In this document: in pieces, positions 60,290 through 64,000 of the stretch | Numbering within the stretch: position 1 is the first letter of the stretch | How the letters are laid out: each line of letters begins with the position of its first letter | Assembly: GCF_038561965.1 (NCBI RefSeq) | Contig: NZ_CP139348.1 | Coordinates: 4,154,001 to 4,218,000 of the forward strand | Direction: 5' to 3' | DNA: 64,000 nucleotides | Source of the DNA: Stutzerimonas stutzeri | GTDB taxonomy: Bacteria; Pseudomonadota; Gammaproteobacteria; Pseudomonadales; Pseudomonadaceae | The notes under the pieces: generated by a model | What the model was told of the DNA's origin: nothing | The model's database searches: none | Seen by the model: only the letters and a program-made list of their open reading frames with translations | Program-made: the position numbers and the translations under genes

Positions 60290-60391
60290 TCGCATCCAAC
60301 ACATCCGAACTGTGGCGTGCCGTGCAATTGGCGCCGCGGGGTTTCCCGCAAAACAACTGTGGTCCGCCTCCTGGCGGTGGTTTGTCGAAAC

Positions 60392-60407
60392 ATCGGGCCT
60401 ACCCGAT
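60392..60407 (+). promoter_or_regulatory. hairpin in the leader of the FtsH-type gene
   Basis: ATCGGG and CCCGAT pair across a 4-base loop, ending 10 bases before the ATG and abutting the weak ribosome site. It shares TCGGG/CCCGA with the upstream palindrome. It may affect translation. Confidence 0.35.
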
Positions 60408-60417
60408 TGGATGTGAA

Positions 60418-62394
<1,977 letters not shown>

Positions 62395-62401
62395 AGCGCC
62401 G

Positions 62402-62432
62402 CCTGATCGTTCGGCAGCGGCCGACGATCAGG
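62402..62432. terminator. hairpin between convergent FtsH-type and TPM genes
   Basis: CCTGATCG and TCGGC pair with GCCGA and CGATCAGG around a 4-base loop, with one bulged T. It overlaps the TPM stop codon. No T-run follows, so it is a probable rather than certain terminator. Confidence 0.55.
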
Positions 62433-63048
62433 GCAACAGCACCAGGCGATTGGGCAGCTCGTTACGCGCGTGGGTCTTCGGCACATGCTGGGCCAGCAGC
62501 GCGCCGCTGGCCTCGATGCAGCCAAGAAAGCCTTCCAGCACCTGCCCCTGCTTAACGCGATCGGTGAAGCAGGCAACGATGGATTCCCAAGCCGCGTTGT
62601 CGATGCGGTTGGATATGCCGCGATCCACCAGAATTTCTACGTAACGCTCGGCTTCCGACACAAAAATCAGCACCCCGGTGTCGGCATCGGTGTGATGGAG
62701 ATTCAGTTCGATGAACTGCCGCCGCGCCAGGTTGCAAGCGCGCCAGCAGCGCACGGAGCGCGGGATCAGGCGGCTGGTCAGCGCCGGTATGCGGAACAGC
62801 ACGGCCAGCACGATAAAGGTCGCCCACTGCACCAGCAGCAGCTGCCAGGCGCCCAGCCAGCCGCTGAAGAACAACAGCGCGCCGGGTAGCAGCAGCGCGA
62901 TCAGGCTGGCCCAGAGCAGCGGAATGTAGCGGTAGTCATCAGCCTGCGCAGCCAGCACCGTCACCAGTTCGGCATCGGTGTTGCGCTCGATTCGCTCGAT
63001 CGCCTCGGCTACCTGTTGCAGTTCGCTTTCGCTCAGTAAGGTCATCAT
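62428..63048 (-). CDS. TPM-domain membrane protein
   Basis: A 206-residue protein: a short N-terminal TPM part (LSESELQQVAEAIERIERNTDAELVTVLA), two membrane helices (about 40-90), then the rest of the TPM domain (TGVLIFVSEAERYVEILVDRGISN). The inserted helices place it in the inner membrane. TPM (TLP18.3/Psb32/MOLO-1) domains have phosphatase-like folds. It is the last gene of lemA-TPM-TPM. Confidence 0.85.
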   Translation of the reverse strand: MMTLLSESELQQVAEAIERIERNTDAELVTVLAAQADDYRYIPLLWASLIALLLPGALLFFSGWLGAWQLLLVQWATFIVLAVLFRIPALTSRLIPRSVRCWRACNLARRQFIELNLHHTDADTGVLIFVSEAERYVEILVDRGISNRIDNAAWESIVACFTDRVKQGQVLEGFLGCIEASGALLAQHVPKTHARNELPNRLVLLP

Positions 63049-63063
63049 TCATCCATCATTGAA

Positions 63064-63816
63064 TTACCAGCCGCCGGAGGCACCACCGCCGCCGAAGCCA
63101 CCACCGCCCCCACCGAAGCCTCCTCCGCCGAAACCACCGCCACCGAAGCCGCCGCCCCGGCCCATGCCGCCGAGCAAGGCGCCCAGTAGCAACGCACGCC
63201 GGCCACCACCGCGGCCACCACGCCCGCCACCAATGACGAAGATCGCCACCAGCATCAGGAAGAACCCAAGCACACCGAGCCCGCCGGGCTGTTGCTGACC
63301 CATCGGCATGGCCGGACGCAATTCAGCCGGCAGCGGATCACCGCCGAGCACCGTGACAATCGCCTCCGCCCCCTCGGTGATCCCGGCTGTGAAGTCACCA
63401 CGCTGGAACGCCGGCGCGATGATGCGGTTGATGATCACCGAGGACTGCGCATCGGTGAGCCGGCCTTCCAGCCCATAGCCGACCTCGATGCGAATCTTGC
63501 GATCGTCACGGGCGACGATCAGTAGCGCGCCATTGTCTTCGCCTTCCTGACCAATACCCCAGCTGCGCCCGAGCTCCAGGCCGAACTCCTCGATGCTGCG
63601 CCCGCCGAGGTCAGGCACCGTCACCACTACAACCTGTTCGCCGGTTGCCTGCTCATGGCCGGCCAGCATGCTGGTCAGGCGTGCCTCGGCCTGGGTGTCG
63701 AGCAGCTCGGCGCGGTCGACTACACGGCCGGTCAGCGCCGGTAGCTCGGCCTCCTGGGCGACGAGACTTCCGGCCCAGAGCAGCAGAATCAGCAGTAGCG
63801 GGAACCTGGACGTCAT
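63064..63816 (-). CDS. TPM-domain protein with glycine-rich tail
   Basis: A 250-residue protein: signal peptide (to about VAQ, residue 21), TPM domain (about 25-150: TGRVVDRAELLDTQAEARLTSML, VVTVPDLGGRSIEEFGLELGRSWGIG, LLIVARDDRKIRIEVGYGLEG), one membrane helix near 180-200, and a C-terminal tail of GGGFGG repeats. It overlaps the lemA stop by four bases (ATGA), and the next gene follows by 15. Function of the LemA-TPM set is unsettled. Confidence 0.88.
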   Translation of the reverse strand: MTSRFPLLLILLLWAGSLVAQEAELPALTGRVVDRAELLDTQAEARLTSMLAGHEQATGEQVVVVTVPDLGGRSIEEFGLELGRSWGIGQEGEDNGALLIVARDDRKIRIEVGYGLEGRLTDAQSSVIINRIIAPAFQRGDFTAGITEGAEAIVTVLGGDPLPAELRPAMPMGQQQPGGLGVLGFFLMLVAIFVIGGGRGGRGGGRRALLLGALLGGMGRGGGFGGGGFGGGGFGGGGGGFGGGGASGGW

Positions 63817-64000
63817 TGAAACTGCACTTGAGGCGCTTGCTCGGCGTTCTCGGCCGTGGCCTCGAAGTTCTCGCGGATCGGCATATCGCTATACATCAGC
63901 TTGTGCCAGATGCGGCCGGGAAAGGTCCGAATCTCGGTGTTGTAGCGCTCGACCGCGGCGATGAAGTCGCGACGCGCTACCGCGATGCGATTCTCGGTGC
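63813..64000 (-). CDS. LemA-family protein (partial, C-terminal end)
   Basis: The last 62 codons of a LemA protein; the gene continues past the window end. The visible part (ENRIAVARRDFIAAVERYN, TFPGRIWHKLMYSDMPIRENFEA) is the conserved C-terminal LemA segment. LemA proteins have one N-terminal membrane helix and a periplasm- or outside-facing helical bundle. It is the first gene of the operon with the two TPM genes. Confidence 0.88.
   Translation of the reverse strand, partial: TENRIAVARRDFIAAVERYNTEIRTFPGRIWHKLMYSDMPIRENFEATAENAEQAPQVQFQ

Larger units (their letters stand above)
59939..60417. other. 479-base intergenic region between divergent genes
   Basis: No coding frame is convincing. 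It holds imperfect GC dyads (CGCTTGC/GCAAGCG around 60019-60050) and two TCGGG/CCCGA palindromes near the protease gene, described separately. Promoters for both flanking genes must lie here. Confidence 0.5.

Noticed and set aside
63070..63240. repeat array or CRISPR-like DNA near the right end
   Set aside because: The short repeats encode the GGGFGG tail of the TPM protein and vary at third positions; there are no spacers.

Overview
The window is a high-GC gammaproteobacterial chromosome segment. It very probably comes from the Pseudomonas/Stutzerimonas lineage, most like the P. stutzeri group. The basis is gene content and order: lptM-lysA-dapF-DUF484-xerC-yigB, a SutA-like acidic regulator, amt/glnK, ubiK-comM, betT, a GGDEF-EAL protein and rep, then pauR/dadA/lrp, radC, coaBC-dut-algC-argB, pyrE-crc, rph, yicC-gmk-rpoZ-spoT-ridA. 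From memory this follows the P. aeruginosa PAO1 order from about PA5276 to PA5339, with insertions and losses. Crc, SutA, PauR and the long AlgC are Pseudomonas-type genes. No species call is possible without a search.

Layout. 1-5.7 kb: diaminopimelate/lysine genes, XerC recombinase, a HAD phosphatase, SutA and YjbQ. 5.7-9.2 kb: two ammonium transporter genes and glnK on the minus strand, behind a sigma-54 promoter with an NtrC-type site. 9.2-17 kb: ubiK, comM, the betaine/choline transporter, a c-di-GMP enzyme and rep. 17.4-28 kb is the most lineage-specific part: a hemolysin III-family protein, an IclR regulator with a CoA-acylating semialdehyde dehydrogenase and an iron alcohol dehydrogenase, a GAPDH/Epd-like dehydrogenase translationally coupled to a cyclodeaminase-like protein, and a divergent three-gene sugar cluster (two GH13 enzymes and a DUF1080 protein). 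28-33.7 kb: cytochrome c5 and the amino-acid/polyamine block (PauR, RidA-like, DadA, Lrp/DadR, a PauB/PuuB-type oxidase). 33.7-42 kb: a ClsC-like lipoprotein, a secreted unknown protein, an Mpo1-like protein, a chemoreceptor with unusual domain order, a hydroxyacyl-CoA dehydrogenase, a thioesterase and a polytopic membrane protein.

42-57.7 kb is housekeeping: radC, coaBC, dut, algC, argB, a DUF3360 permease, pyrE, crc, rph, yicC, gmk, rpoZ, spoT and ridA. 57.8-64 kb: an OmpA lipoprotein with a FecR-domain partner, an orphan solute-binding protein, a second FtsH-type protease, and a lemA-TPM-TPM operon cut by the window edge.

No rRNA, tRNA, CRISPR array, insertion sequence or phage gene was seen. 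The best candidates for something little described are the GH13/TreS-like/DUF1080 cluster (23.6-27.3 kb), the coupled GAPDH-Epd/cyclodeaminase pair facing it (21.8-23.4 kb), and the divergent FtsH paralogue (60.4-62.4 kb). All functional links among them are inference. Lengths, motifs and spacings were read from the sequence; family assignments rest on remembered family features, not on searches.
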